A stretch of 6,372 nucleotides of DNA from Candidatus Stahliibacteriota bacterium (GCA_030613445.1 JAUWLY010000175.1:1-6372), one strand, 5' to 3'. Counted from the first letter of the stretch, positions 1-5,205 are shown. Translations and numbers: made by a program. Notes: generated by a model not told the origin, from the sequence alone.

Positions 1-155
1 TAGATGACCCGGTCAGTATTTTGATCGGTATGTTTTTCAGCTTTGTTTTTGGTCTCATCGCTTTGATGATATTGCGCCGCTTAGTCCATAAGTATTTTCA
101 TCTCTTTGGTATCTATTGTTTAGTAGTAAGTATTTTTATCCTGCTTTTTAAATGA
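1..155 (+). CDS. uppP: Undecaprenyl-diphosphatase (UppP/BacA family), C-terminal fragment
   Basis: This is the last 50 codons of a gene that begins before the window. The frame is read from base 3 and ends at TGA 153-155. Two hydrophobic helices are visible, about residues 4-24 and 34-49 of the fragment, joined by a short basic loop (RRLVHKYFH). The final helix begins with FGIY, which resembles the (F)xIYR-type start of the last helix in the UppP/BacA family. Those are polytopic membrane enzymes that remove a phosphate from undecaprenyl diphosphate so the lipid carrier of cell-wall synthesis can be reused. The catalytic motifs lie outside the window, so the name rests on the C-terminal pattern only. 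The stop overlaps the next start as ATGA (152-155), which suggests one operon with translational coupling. Another small polytopic membrane protein cannot be excluded. Confidence 0.6.
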   Translation, partial: DDPVSILIGMFFSFVFGLIALMILRRLVHKYFHLFGIYCLVVSIFILLFK

Positions 156-2092
156 AGAAAATAGTATTCTGGATATTAATTTTCTTCGCTGCTCAAGACT
201 GCTTTGCTAAAGTAGAGAAATATTGGAAAGACAATCTGTTGATTGAAAACATCCCAGTCATACCGGGCGAGTTGGTGCAGCAGCTGAACCCGTATTTAAA
301 TACCCGTTATGCATCTTTTCGCGGCTGGCTGCCTCATAATAAAGGCATGCTCATCCGCACGCGACTGGCTGACGTATCCCAAATTCATCTTGTTGAAGTA
401 CCAAAAGGTTTTCGCCAACAACTTACTTTTTCAAAAGAACCACTGAATGCCGCATATGTCTGTCCAAATGGACAAATACCTTTTTTCCTCTTTACCGGTG
501 ACTCAGCGGGCAATGAAAAATATCAGATTTACAAACATAACTATCAAACCGGCAAAGAGCAGTTATTGACTGATGGAAAAGCAAAGTATGGCGCTATAGT
601 TTGGTCAAACAAAGGTGATAAATTCGCGTTTCGCAGTACGGCAAGAAACGGCAAGGACTTTGATATCTACATTAGTTTTGTAAAAAAAGGAAAGGCTTTC
701 ACAAGGGTATGTAAAAATAGCGGTTATTGGGCACCAATCGAATTCTCTCCTGATGACAAAAAACTCATGGTCAAGCAATATATTTCATCGAATGAATCGT
801 ATTATTATATCTTGGATCTGAACACCAAGACCTTGAGCCAGATCAATCCAAATGATTCAGCAATTGCCTATGGCGTAGCACACTGGGCAAAGCAGAAACC
901 AGGGATCTATATGGTTTCTGATCAATACAATGAATTCAAACAGCTTTTATACTATGATCTGAAAACAAAAAATAATAAAATCTTAACAAAAAGTATACCT
1001 TGGGATATCGAAGAATTCGAGTTGTCTCCATCTGGCGACACTATTACCTTGATCAGTAATGAAGACGGCATAAACAAACTCTATTTTCTCAACACTAAGA
1101 CGCATTCGATCAGCCAGGCGCGCTTACCTCAAGGTATAATATATAATATTGAGTATAAACCAGATGGTGGAGAACTTGCAATGGTTATCAGCACGCCTAA
1201 ATCACCGACTGATGTCTATACCTTGGACCTCAAACATAGAACATTCACGCGCTGGACCTATAGTGAGATCGCAGGTCTTGACACCGCTCGGTTTATCCAA
1301 CCTCAGCTCGTTCATTATCCAACATTTGATAGTGTCGACGGGGTACCGCGTCTCATCCCAGCATTTTATTTTAAGCCCACAGAATCTAAACCACCCTATT
1401 CAGCACTAATCATCTGCCACGGCGGACCAGCTGTACAATATGCCCCCAGTTTTTCGCCAATAACCCAATTTTATTTGAATGAACTAGGCATTGCGGTCAT
1501 TGCGCCGAATATCCGGGGTTCATCTGGCTATGGAAAAGAATATATGTCCCTTGATAATGCGTATAATCGGGAAAATTCGGTACGTGATATCGGTGCTCTG
1601 CTCGAGTGGATTGCAGAACAACCTGAATTAGACGCATCGCGTGTCGCAATTATCGGCGGCTCATATGGTGGTTATATGGTGCTGGCGGCAATGATCCATT
1701 ATCCAAAGCGTATCCGTTGCGGAATTGAATCTATCGGCATCAGCAATTTCGTTACTTTCTTGCAAAATACTGGCAAGTACCGTCAGGATTTAAGAAGGCA
1801 AGAGTATGGTGATGAACGCGATCCTGAAATGCGTAAATTCTTACAACAGATATCGCCCCTGACCAATGCTCATAAAATCACTAAACCTTTGTTTGTAGTC
1901 CAGGGATTGAATGATCCGCGCGTGCCAGTTACCGAGGCAGAGCAGATTGTCAAGGCAGTTCGAAAAAACAAAGTTGACGTCTGGTATCTTCTTGCTGAGA
2001 ACGAAGGGCACGGCTTTGCAAAAAAACCAAACCGCGATTTCTATAATCAAGCAAAGATGTTATTCTTGAAAAAATATCTATTGAAGAAATAA
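152..2092 (+). CDS. Exported S9-family prolyl oligopeptidase-like serine peptidase
   Basis: The 646-residue protein starts with a likely signal peptide (MKKIVFWILIFFAAQDCFA, cleavage probably after A19), so it should act outside the cytoplasm. Residues about 50-370 contain repeated beta-strand blades of the TolB/WD40-like kind (for example WSNKGDKFAF at 151, FSPDDKKLMV at 198, LSPSGDTITL at 291), consistent with a beta-propeller that limits access to short peptides. The C-terminal alpha/beta-hydrolase domain (about 390-646) has HGGP at 423-426 (oxyanion region), GGSYGGY at 502-508 with nucleophile Ser504, Asp588 in LNDPRVPV, and His620 in EGHGF. The triad is therefore complete and the length is normal for acylaminoacyl-peptidase/dipeptidyl-peptidase-like S9 enzymes. 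Exact specificity (Pro, Ala or acyl-amino acid) cannot be read. No Shine-Dalgarno precedes the start; the ATGA overlap with the upstream gene implies coupled translation. Confidence 0.93.
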   Translation: MKKIVFWILIFFAAQDCFAKVEKYWKDNLLIENIPVIPGELVQQLNPYLNTRYASFRGWLPHNKGMLIRTRLADVSQIHLVEVPKGFRQQLTFSKEPLNAAYVCPNGQIPFFLFTGDSAGNEKYQIYKHNYQTGKEQLLTDGKAKYGAIVWSNKGDKFAFRSTARNGKDFDIYISFVKKGKAFTRVCKNSGYWAPIEFSPDDKKLMVKQYISSNESYYYILDLNTKTLSQINPNDSAIAYGVAHWAKQKPGIYMVSDQYNEFKQLLYYDLKTKNNKILTKSIPWDIEEFELSPSGDTITLISNEDGINKLYFLNTKTHSISQARLPQGIIYNIEYKPDGGELAMVISTPKSPTDVYTLDLKHRTFTRWTYSEIAGLDTARFIQPQLVHYPTFDSVDGVPRLIPAFYFKPTESKPPYSALIICHGGPAVQYAPSFSPITQFYLNELGIAVIAPNIRGSSGYGKEYMSLDNAYNRENSVRDIGALLEWIAEQPELDASRVAIIGGSYGGYMVLAAMIHYPKRIRCGIESIGISNFVTFLQNTGKYRQDLRRQEYGDERDPEMRKFLQQISPLTNAHKITKPLFVVQGLNDPRVPVTEAEQIVKAVRKNKVDVWYLLAENEGHGFAKKPNRDFYNQAKMLFLKKYLLKK

Positions 2093-2150
2093 ACAGGCAT
2101 TGTTCAAAGTTAAAGGCGGAGCAGCCTGTATTGTTTTATAGGAGATGAAT

Positions 2151-2213
2151 ATGCGTAAAGCCCATTATTTCTTGTATTTAACAGCTCGAGCCGCGATGTC
2201 TATTAACGATTAA
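2151..2213 (+). CDS. Possible 20-residue mini-ORF (leader peptide or gene remnant)
   Basis: A short reading frame (MRKAHYFLYLTARAAMSIND) lies between the peptidase and flavodoxin genes and has GGAG at 2141-2144, about 6 bases before ATG. A second ATG at 2145 is in the same frame. The basic start followed by a hydrophobic run resembles the beginning of a signal peptide, so it may be the remnant of a lost gene. It is in the same frame as the flavodoxin start 28 codons later, separated by one TAA. No attenuator-like structure is obvious downstream. The only support for expression is the GGAG, and it may be chance. Confidence 0.17.
   Translation: MRKAHYFLYLTARAAMSIND
2178..2206 (+). promoter_or_regulatory. 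Candidate sigma-70-type promoter of the flavodoxin gene
   Basis: TTAACA (2178-2183), a 17-base spacer and TATTAA (2201-2206) form a weak -35/-10 pair. It would start RNA near 2213, leaving a leader of about 22 bases that contains AAGGAGG at 2223-2229. The -10 matches the consensus at only four positions, and the region is AT-rich, so this is tentative. Confidence 0.3.
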
Positions 2214-2234
2214 CTAATCTGTAAGGAGGTTTTT

Positions 2235-2708
2235 ATGAAAATATTAGTCGGTTACTATTCAAAAACAGAACATACAAAAAAGATGGCAGAAGCTATTGCT
2301 CAAGGCATCAAAAAAGAAAATGTAACGGTTGAATTAAAAAAGGTAAAGGATATCAGCCCTGATGAATTGCTCGAGTTTGAAGCCATTATCTTTGGTTCAC
2401 CTACGTATTATGGTATCATGGCTGCAGATTTGAAAAAACTGTTCGATGAGAGCGTAAAACACCATGGCAAGCTATCAGGGAAAATCGGCGGGGCGTTTAC
2501 TACAAGCGGCATAATGGGTGGCGGTGGAGAAACGACGATATTAAGTATCCTTGAGGCATTCCTGATCCACGGCATGATTGTGATCGGCGATGCGCGTGCG
2601 CAGCACTATGGCCCATTGGCAATTGGGGACCCAGATGGAAATGCGATCGATACGTGCAAAAAATACGGACAGAAAATCGCCGAATCAACAAAGAAAATCT
2701 TCGGATAA
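2235..2708 (+). CDS. WrbA-like flavodoxin-family protein (FMN-binding)
   Basis: A 157-residue cytosolic flavodoxin-fold protein with no signal peptide. The first strand and phosphate-binding loop are MKILVGYYSKTEHTKKMA (1-18; the S/T-rich loop that holds the FMN phosphate). GSPTYYG at 54-60 and the following helix (ADLKKLFDE) closely resemble the GSPTYFG region of WrbA-type NAD(P)H:quinone oxidoreductases. TTSGIMGGGGETT at 89-101 matches the S/T-G...GGxETT loop of that group. It is about 40 residues shorter than typical WrbA (near 200) and so is closer to short flavodoxins or flavodoxin-like reductases. FMN binding is well supported; the electron partner is unknown. AAGGAGG at 2223-2229 lies 5 bases before the ATG, fixing the start. 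A strong terminator follows 61 bases after the stop, and the next gene is convergent, so this is probably a single-gene unit. Confidence 0.88.
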   Translation: MKILVGYYSKTEHTKKMAEAIAQGIKKENVTVELKKVKDISPDELLEFEAIIFGSPTYYGIMAADLKKLFDESVKHHGKLSGKIGGAFTTSGIMGGGGETTILSILEAFLIHGMIVIGDARAQHYGPLAIGDPDGNAIDTCKKYGQKIAESTKKIFG

Positions 2709-2769
2709 GCCCCTGACAAAAAATCCAAAAGATCATTGATCGCTTTCAATATTGTATATACTAATGAAA

Positions 2770-2800
2770 GGGCTGGTGAAAAAACACCAGCCCCTTATTC
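2770..2800. terminator. Intrinsic terminator between convergent genes, probably bidirectional
   Basis: GGGCTGGTG (2770-2778) pairs perfectly with CACCAGCCC (2785-2793) around a six-A loop. On the plus strand it is followed by a T-rich tail (CTTATTCTT), ending the flavodoxin transcript. On the minus strand the same stem is followed by TTTCATT, so it can also end the convergent small gene whose stop lies at 2849-2851. Confidence 0.88.
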
Positions 2801-2848
2801 TTGCTAACTCAATTAAGCTAAAAAAACACCTAATCGAGTCGCGGATTC

Positions 2849-3091
2849 TTAACCAGAGTAGATCGTAACCTCTTTTATTGATTGAGGTTCCACCTGCGCC
2901 TTGGCAAAAAGATCCTCGACGGCCTTCAAATCAGGTGCGTTCCAACAGCAAATCGCCTGACCATTAGTTTCATCGATATAGGCCCGGTCCATCTTGAGAT
3001 TGCTTCCAACTGAAGCATTCATGACTTTTGTTCAAGCAGACATGACCTGATCTTTTTCCATAGGTTTAAGAGTTATCAAAAACATCGCCAT
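2849..3091 (-). CDS. DUF4242/SCO4226-like small protein with in-frame UGA at codon 20: candidate selenoprotein
   Basis: Reading from ATG at 3091-3089, 80 codons run to TAA at 2851-2849, interrupted only by TGA at 3034-3032 (codon 20). Before the TGA stands MAMFLITLKPMEKDQVMSA; after it come TKVMNASV, AYIDETNG (38-44), AICCWNAPD (46-54), KAVEDLF (56-62) and IKEVTIYSG (72-80). The pattern of a first strand, a helix, then W-x-APD-x-x-AVEDLF and a final EVTIY strand resembles the small ferredoxin-like DUF4242 proteins, one of which (SCO4226) binds nickel. The family call is from memory of the pattern. AAGGAGG at 3103-3097 lies 5 bases before this start. The next ATG after the TGA (codon 24, 3022) has no ribosome site and would delete the first strand and most of the first helix. 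If UGA is decoded as selenocysteine, residue 20 is Sec, with C48-C49 as possible redox or metal partners. The alternative is a pseudogene with one nonsense mutation, or a base-calling error. Confidence 0.6.
3001..3017 (-). promoter_or_regulatory. Bacterial SECIS-like hairpin downstream of the in-frame UGA
   Basis: On the minus strand TGCTTC (3017-3012) pairs perfectly with GAAGCA (3006-3001) around the loop AGTTG (3011-3007). The loop begins 20 bases after the UGA and has G at its second position. The general description of bacterial SECIS elements asks for a stem directly inside the coding region, an apical loop roughly 16-37 bases after UGA and a G in the first two loop bases; all three are met. 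Two more pairs beyond an A-A mismatch (3020-3019 with 2999-2998) may lengthen the stem. It overlaps codons for NASVGS. The six-pair stem is short, and chance is possible. Confidence 0.5.
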
Positions 3092-3117
3092 AATAACCTC
3101 CTTCTATAATGTCTTAA

Positions 3118-3133
3118 AGCAAAATTCATGCCA
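3118..3133 (-). promoter_or_regulatory. Sigma-54 (-24/-12) promoter of the small UGA-containing gene
   Basis: Read on the minus strand, TGGCATGAATTTTGCT matches the TGGCACG-N4-TTGCW consensus at every fixed position except one (T for C), with the GG and GC elements at exactly the required spacing. RNA would start near 3107, giving a leader of about 16 bases that holds the AAGGAGG at 3103-3097. A sigma-54 activator gene lies directly upstream in the same orientation, which strengthens the call. Confidence 0.78.
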
Positions 3134-3229
3134 GTTTCTACTCAACCATAAAGAGCACGTAAAATCGGCATAAATGGCATATACTGGAGAGCAAAAGCCT
3201 GGATGCAATGCCTGTGTTTTGGTTCTTGT

Positions 3230-3244
3230 GTTCTATTGTGAAAC
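3230..3244. promoter_or_regulatory. Putative activator site 1 (upstream activating sequence)
   Basis: GTTCTATTGTGAAAC is an imperfect dyad (GTT...AAC ends) that recurs with a single mismatch at 3314-3328. It is centred about 130 bases upstream of the predicted start of the sigma-54 promoter, a usual distance for an enhancer bound by a Fis-type activator. Binding by the neighbouring activator is inferred. Confidence 0.5.
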
Positions 3245-3313
3245 AATTTAATAACTAATCCTCAAACCTTGTGAAATCATGGGGATATCTATCTGTTTAA
3301 TTATGAAACATAT

Positions 3314-3328
3314 GTTCTATTTTGAAAC
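3314..3328. promoter_or_regulatory. Putative activator site 2 (upstream activating sequence)
   Basis: GTTCTATTTTGAAAC matches site 1 at 14 of 15 positions and lies 84 bases further from the promoter, which is eight turns at 10.5 bases per turn, so both sites face the same side of the helix. It overlaps a 10-base palindrome AACATATGTT (3307-3316) and ends 6 bases from the stop of the activator gene. A half-site-like TTATGAAAC stands at 3301-3309. Confidence 0.5.
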
Positions 3329-3334
3329 TGGTTG

Positions 3335-4315
3335 TTACTGTAGTTTGTATTTCTTTATTTTGCGCCATAAGGTTGTGCGCGACATCCTCAATATCTTGGC
3401 GACTCTGCTCCGCCTAAAGCCATATTTTTTAAGCGCTTCAAGGATCATACGTCGCTCAATTTCCTCTCTTGGATTATCTTCATCTAGAATGTCTGACAGG
3501 TTTGACAATTTCCTTGTTATCTCCTCAGGTAAATGCTCTGGTTGTATTACAGCTCCTTTGCAGTAAATAAAAGCATATTCAAGCGCATGCCTGAGCTGAC
3601 GGACATTACCTGGCCATTCATACTCACAAAGCAAATCCATACTTGCTTTGGATACTGAATTTATTACTTTATCGGAAACTTCATTGAAATACTCAACAAA
3701 GCTTGTAACAAGAAGAGGGATGTCATCTTTTCTCTCCCGAAGTGCCGGTAATCTAATTGAGAAAACATTCAACCTGTAATACAGGTCTTTACGAAATGCA
3801 CCCTGTTCCATTGCTTTCTGGAGATCACGGTTTGTCGCCGCGATAAGACGAATATTCACCCTGACCGTTTTAATCGATCCAAGCGGTTCGAATGCATATT
3901 CTTCCAAGACCCTCAGCAGTTTGGCTTGAATAGACCAGGGGATTTCTCCGATCTCATCGAGAAAAATCGTGCCACCATCAGCCAATTCAAATTTGCCTGG
4001 CTTATTAGTCCTCGCATCTGTAAACGCTCCTTTCTTATAACCAAACAATTCGCTTTCCAAGAGAGTCTCAGGCAAGGCAGTACAATCGAGCTTTACAAAA
4101 CTCTTGTATTTGCGTTGTGAATTACTGTGTATTGCACGCGCCACTAATTCTTTACCAGTACCTGTTTCACCAGTAAGCAAAACAGTTGTTGAAGTTGGAC
4201 TGATTGCCTTAAGGAGTCCATAGACCGCCTGCATTTTCTCGGATTCACCAATAATATCGTCAAAATGATTTTTTATCTTTGGCTTACGTCCGGATTTCTT
4301 TTGTTTCTCTTGCAT
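3335..4315 (-). CDS. Sigma-54-dependent transcriptional activator, PspF-like (no sensor domain), GAFTDA variant
   Basis: From ATG 4315 the protein has 326 residues; an in-frame GTG at 4330 would add five. Numbering below uses the longer form. After a short basic tail (about 1-22) comes an AAA+ domain: FDDIIGES at 23-30, Walker A GETGTGKE at 54-61, the sigma-54-contact loop GAFTDA at 101-106, Walker B GGTIFLDEIGE at 119-129, sensor I AATNRD at 164-169 and sensor II WPGNVRQL at 239-246. The last 30 residues (KYGFRRSRVAKILRMSRTTLWRKIKKYKLQ by parts: helix, turn, recognition helix about 317-328) form a Fis-type DNA-binding helix-turn-helix. There is no receiver, GAF or PAS domain, so control must come from a partner protein, as for PspF, or from its own synthesis. 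The predicted promoter at 4334-4361 would start RNA near 4327, downstream of the GTG, which favours the ATG. The D in GAFTDA departs from GAFTGA but the threonine that contacts sigma-54 is kept. Confidence 0.95.
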   Translation of the reverse strand: MQEKQKKSGRKPKIKNHFDDIIGESEKMQAVYGLLKAISPTSTTVLLTGETGTGKELVARAIHSNSQRKYKSFVKLDCTALPETLLESELFGYKKGAFTDARTNKPGKFELADGGTIFLDEIGEIPWSIQAKLLRVLEEYAFEPLGSIKTVRVNIRLIAATNRDLQKAMEQGAFRKDLYYRLNVFSIRLPALRERKDDIPLLVTSFVEYFNEVSDKVINSVSKASMDLLCEYEWPGNVRQLRHALEYAFIYCKGAVIQPEHLPEEITRKLSNLSDILDEDNPREEIERRMILEALKKYGFRRSRVAKILRMSRTTLWRKIKKYKLQ

Positions 4316-4333
4316 GTTGCTATCTTTCACAGT

Positions 4334-4361
4334 ATTATATTTGAATATACAAGCCAGTCAA
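4334..4361 (-). promoter_or_regulatory. Sigma-70-type promoter of the sigma-54 activator gene
   Basis: On the minus strand TTGACT (4361-4356), a 16-base spacer and a perfect TATAAT (4339-4334) predict an RNA start near 4327. This leaves only about 12 bases of leader before ATG 4315, with a weak AAAGA in place of a good ribosome site, so low translation is likely. Confidence 0.65.
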
Positions 4362-4397
4362 CATCATTAACACCCCATGATATTGTTCAAGAGGAAA

Positions 4398-4485
4398 TGC
4401 CGTAAGTCACGACTGAAAGGGATGAAGGATAGAAAAAGTAGGTTCCTTTTCTAAAAGCCCACCTTTTGTTTCTTGACTTACGGCA
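4398..4485. repeat. 12-bp perfect inverted repeat enclosing a nested hairpin (88 bp)
   Basis: TGCCGTAAGTCA (4398-4409) is the exact reverse complement of TGACTTACGGCA (4474-4485). Between the arms, TAGAAAA (4430-4436) pairs with TTTTCTA (4447-4453), and further weak pairing of AAAGG/CCTTTT is possible. No coding frame runs through the element with a ribosome site, and I see no clear target-site duplication. It lies between two minus-strand genes and could be a small non-autonomous repeat, a structured RNA or an additional terminator. Only one copy is in the window. Confidence 0.6.
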
Positions 4486-4508
4486 ACTAAGTATATATCA
4501 CTACTGTG

Positions 4509-4533
4509 AAAAATCTGTGAAATCGGCGATTTC
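4509..4533 (-). terminator. Weak candidate terminator of the membrane flavodoxin-like gene
   Basis: On the minus strand GAAATC (4533-4528) and GATTTC (4524-4519) form a six-pair stem with a GCC loop, followed after five bases by TTTTT (4513-4509). It lies 30 bases after the stop of the minus-strand gene at 4564. The stem is short and AT-rich. Two copies of CTGTGAAA (4504-4511 and 4515-4522, plus strand) overlap it. Confidence 0.38.
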
Positions 4534-4563
4534 CAAGATTGCTCAACCCCTGGAAAGCGGAAC

Positions 4564-5076
4564 CTATTTACTCAACAGCACATCCAAGCGCTCTAGAATA
4601 TCTTTGGTCAGTACTGATAATTCTTCTTTCTTAGACGCTGAACTAATAATATCAACGTCATAATCATCTGTTTTCCAGGTGCCTGGACCAGAAGTAATTA
4701 TCAGAATCACTTTGTCTAAATCATGCGCTCGATCAAGAAATGCCTTTACATCCGGCTGCAGTTTATTTATTTCTACGCTGTGAATGAGAACGACTGCATC
4801 CCAGTCACTCCCACTCAGCTCACTCAGTGCCGTAACGTCCAAAACCTTTATGTATATCTGCCTTTGTTTAAGGTTCGTGATTAAACCCTCAACCAGAGCA
4901 TTTTTAAAATCGCTCCCTTGACTGGCAATCAAGACTTTTTGCTCAAATTCTGGGCTGCCAATTTCTGATGATTCAATCACCCCCTGTCTATTCATCCACA
5001 AGTAGATTAAAAAGAGGATAATAAACACAAGAATAATACAACCTATTACCAGTAAGACTATCTTCAAAACCTTCAC
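4564..5076 (-). CDS. Membrane-anchored protein with flavodoxin-like domain, function unknown
   Basis: The 170-residue protein has one strongly hydrophobic N-terminal segment (about 4-27, KIVLLVIGC...YLW) that should anchor it in the cytoplasmic membrane. The soluble part follows a flavodoxin-like alternating strand-helix order: KVLIAS (47-52) with a following helix DFKNALVEGLITNL, then IYIKVLDV (74-81), DWDAVVLIHSVEI (91-103), a helix, KVILIITSGPGTW (122-134) and a final helix (about 150-168). The T/S-x-T-G-x-T phosphate loop of true flavodoxins is not clear (ASQGSDF instead), so FMN binding is doubtful. I do not recognise a named family. The start is GTG at 5076, chosen because AAGGAGG (5088-5082) lies 5 bases upstream. 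It is transcribed divergently from the C25 peptidase gene, and whether the domain faces the cytoplasm or the outside is not certain: the basic residues R30 and K3/K5 do not decide it. Confidence 0.8.
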   Translation of the reverse strand: MKVLKIVLLVIGCIILVFIILFLIYLWMNRQGVIESSEIGSPEFEQKVLIASQGSDFKNALVEGLITNLKQRQIYIKVLDVTALSELSGSDWDAVVLIHSVEINKLQPDVKAFLDRAHDLDKVILIITSGPGTWKTDDYDVDIISSASKKEELSVLTKDILERLDVLLSK

Positions 5077-5118
5077 CTCAACCTCCTTCCTATTCTATCC
5101 TCTTATTCCATCCTTCTT

Positions 5119-5150
5119 ATTGTATCCATCACTCATTGTATCCATCACTC
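5119..5150. repeat. Perfect 16-bp tandem duplication in the promoter/leader of the membrane protein gene
   Basis: ATTGTATCCATCACTC occurs twice head to tail (5119-5134 and 5135-5150). Each copy carries, on the minus strand, a TACAAT box and GGAT. Looser relatives (TATTCCATCC, TATTCTATCC) continue down to about 5090, so a short degenerate array fills the leader up to the ribosome site. Confidence 0.9.
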
Positions 5151-5162
5151 AAACCATGTCAA
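5135..5162 (-). promoter_or_regulatory. Sigma-70-type promoter of the membrane flavodoxin-like gene
   Basis: On the minus strand a perfect TTGACA (5162-5157), a 16-base spacer and TACAAT (5140-5135) predict an RNA start near 5128. The tandem duplication places a second TACAAT 16 bases downstream (5124-5119). Confidence 0.65.
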
Positions 5163-5176
5163 TTAACTCAATATCC

Positions 5177-5205
5177 TTGACATGTAGATTATCATTTATT
5201 ATAAT
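5177..5205 (+). promoter_or_regulatory. Full-consensus sigma-70-type promoter of the C25 peptidase gene
   Basis: TTGACA (5177-5182), a 17-base spacer and TATAAT (5200-5205) match the consensus at every position. RNA would start near 5212, and AAGGAGG (5221-5227) stands 6 bases before the ATG at 5234, so the gene is equipped for high expression unless repressed. Confidence 0.85.

Noticed and set aside
152..208. Lipoprotein signal in the S9 peptidase (Cys17)
   Set aside because: The residues before Cys (AAQD) do not fit a lipobox; an ordinary signal peptidase I site after A19 is more plausible.
2093..2129. Terminator after the S9 peptidase (ACAGGC paired with GCCTGT)
   Set aside because: The six-pair stem has a 25-base loop and only a loose T-rich tail, so it is too weak to call.
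2849..3022. Shorter gene starting at ATG after the TGA (codon 24)
   Set aside because: There is no ribosome binding site before it, and it loses the first strand and most of the first helix of the fold, while AAGGAGG and a sigma-54 promoter serve the upstream ATG.
3032..3034. Genome-wide reassignment of TGA to a sense codon (Trp or Gly)
   Set aside because: The UppP-like gene ends in TGA exactly at the overlapping ATGA, tryptophan is encoded by TGG, and no other in-frame TGA occurs in about 5 kb of the remaining coding sequence. A specific recoding or a mutation is more likely.
3279..3566. Plus-strand open frame of about 95 codons
   Set aside because: It runs antisense through the C-terminal end of the sigma-54 activator, has no ribosome site and no recognisable sequence.
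4398..4485. Insertion sequence remnant
   Set aside because: No transposase fragment or clear target-site duplication is visible, so only the neutral description as an inverted-repeat element is kept.
5119..5150. CRISPR or integration-site repeat
   Set aside because: There are only two contiguous 16-bp units without spacers; it is a simple tandem duplication in a promoter.
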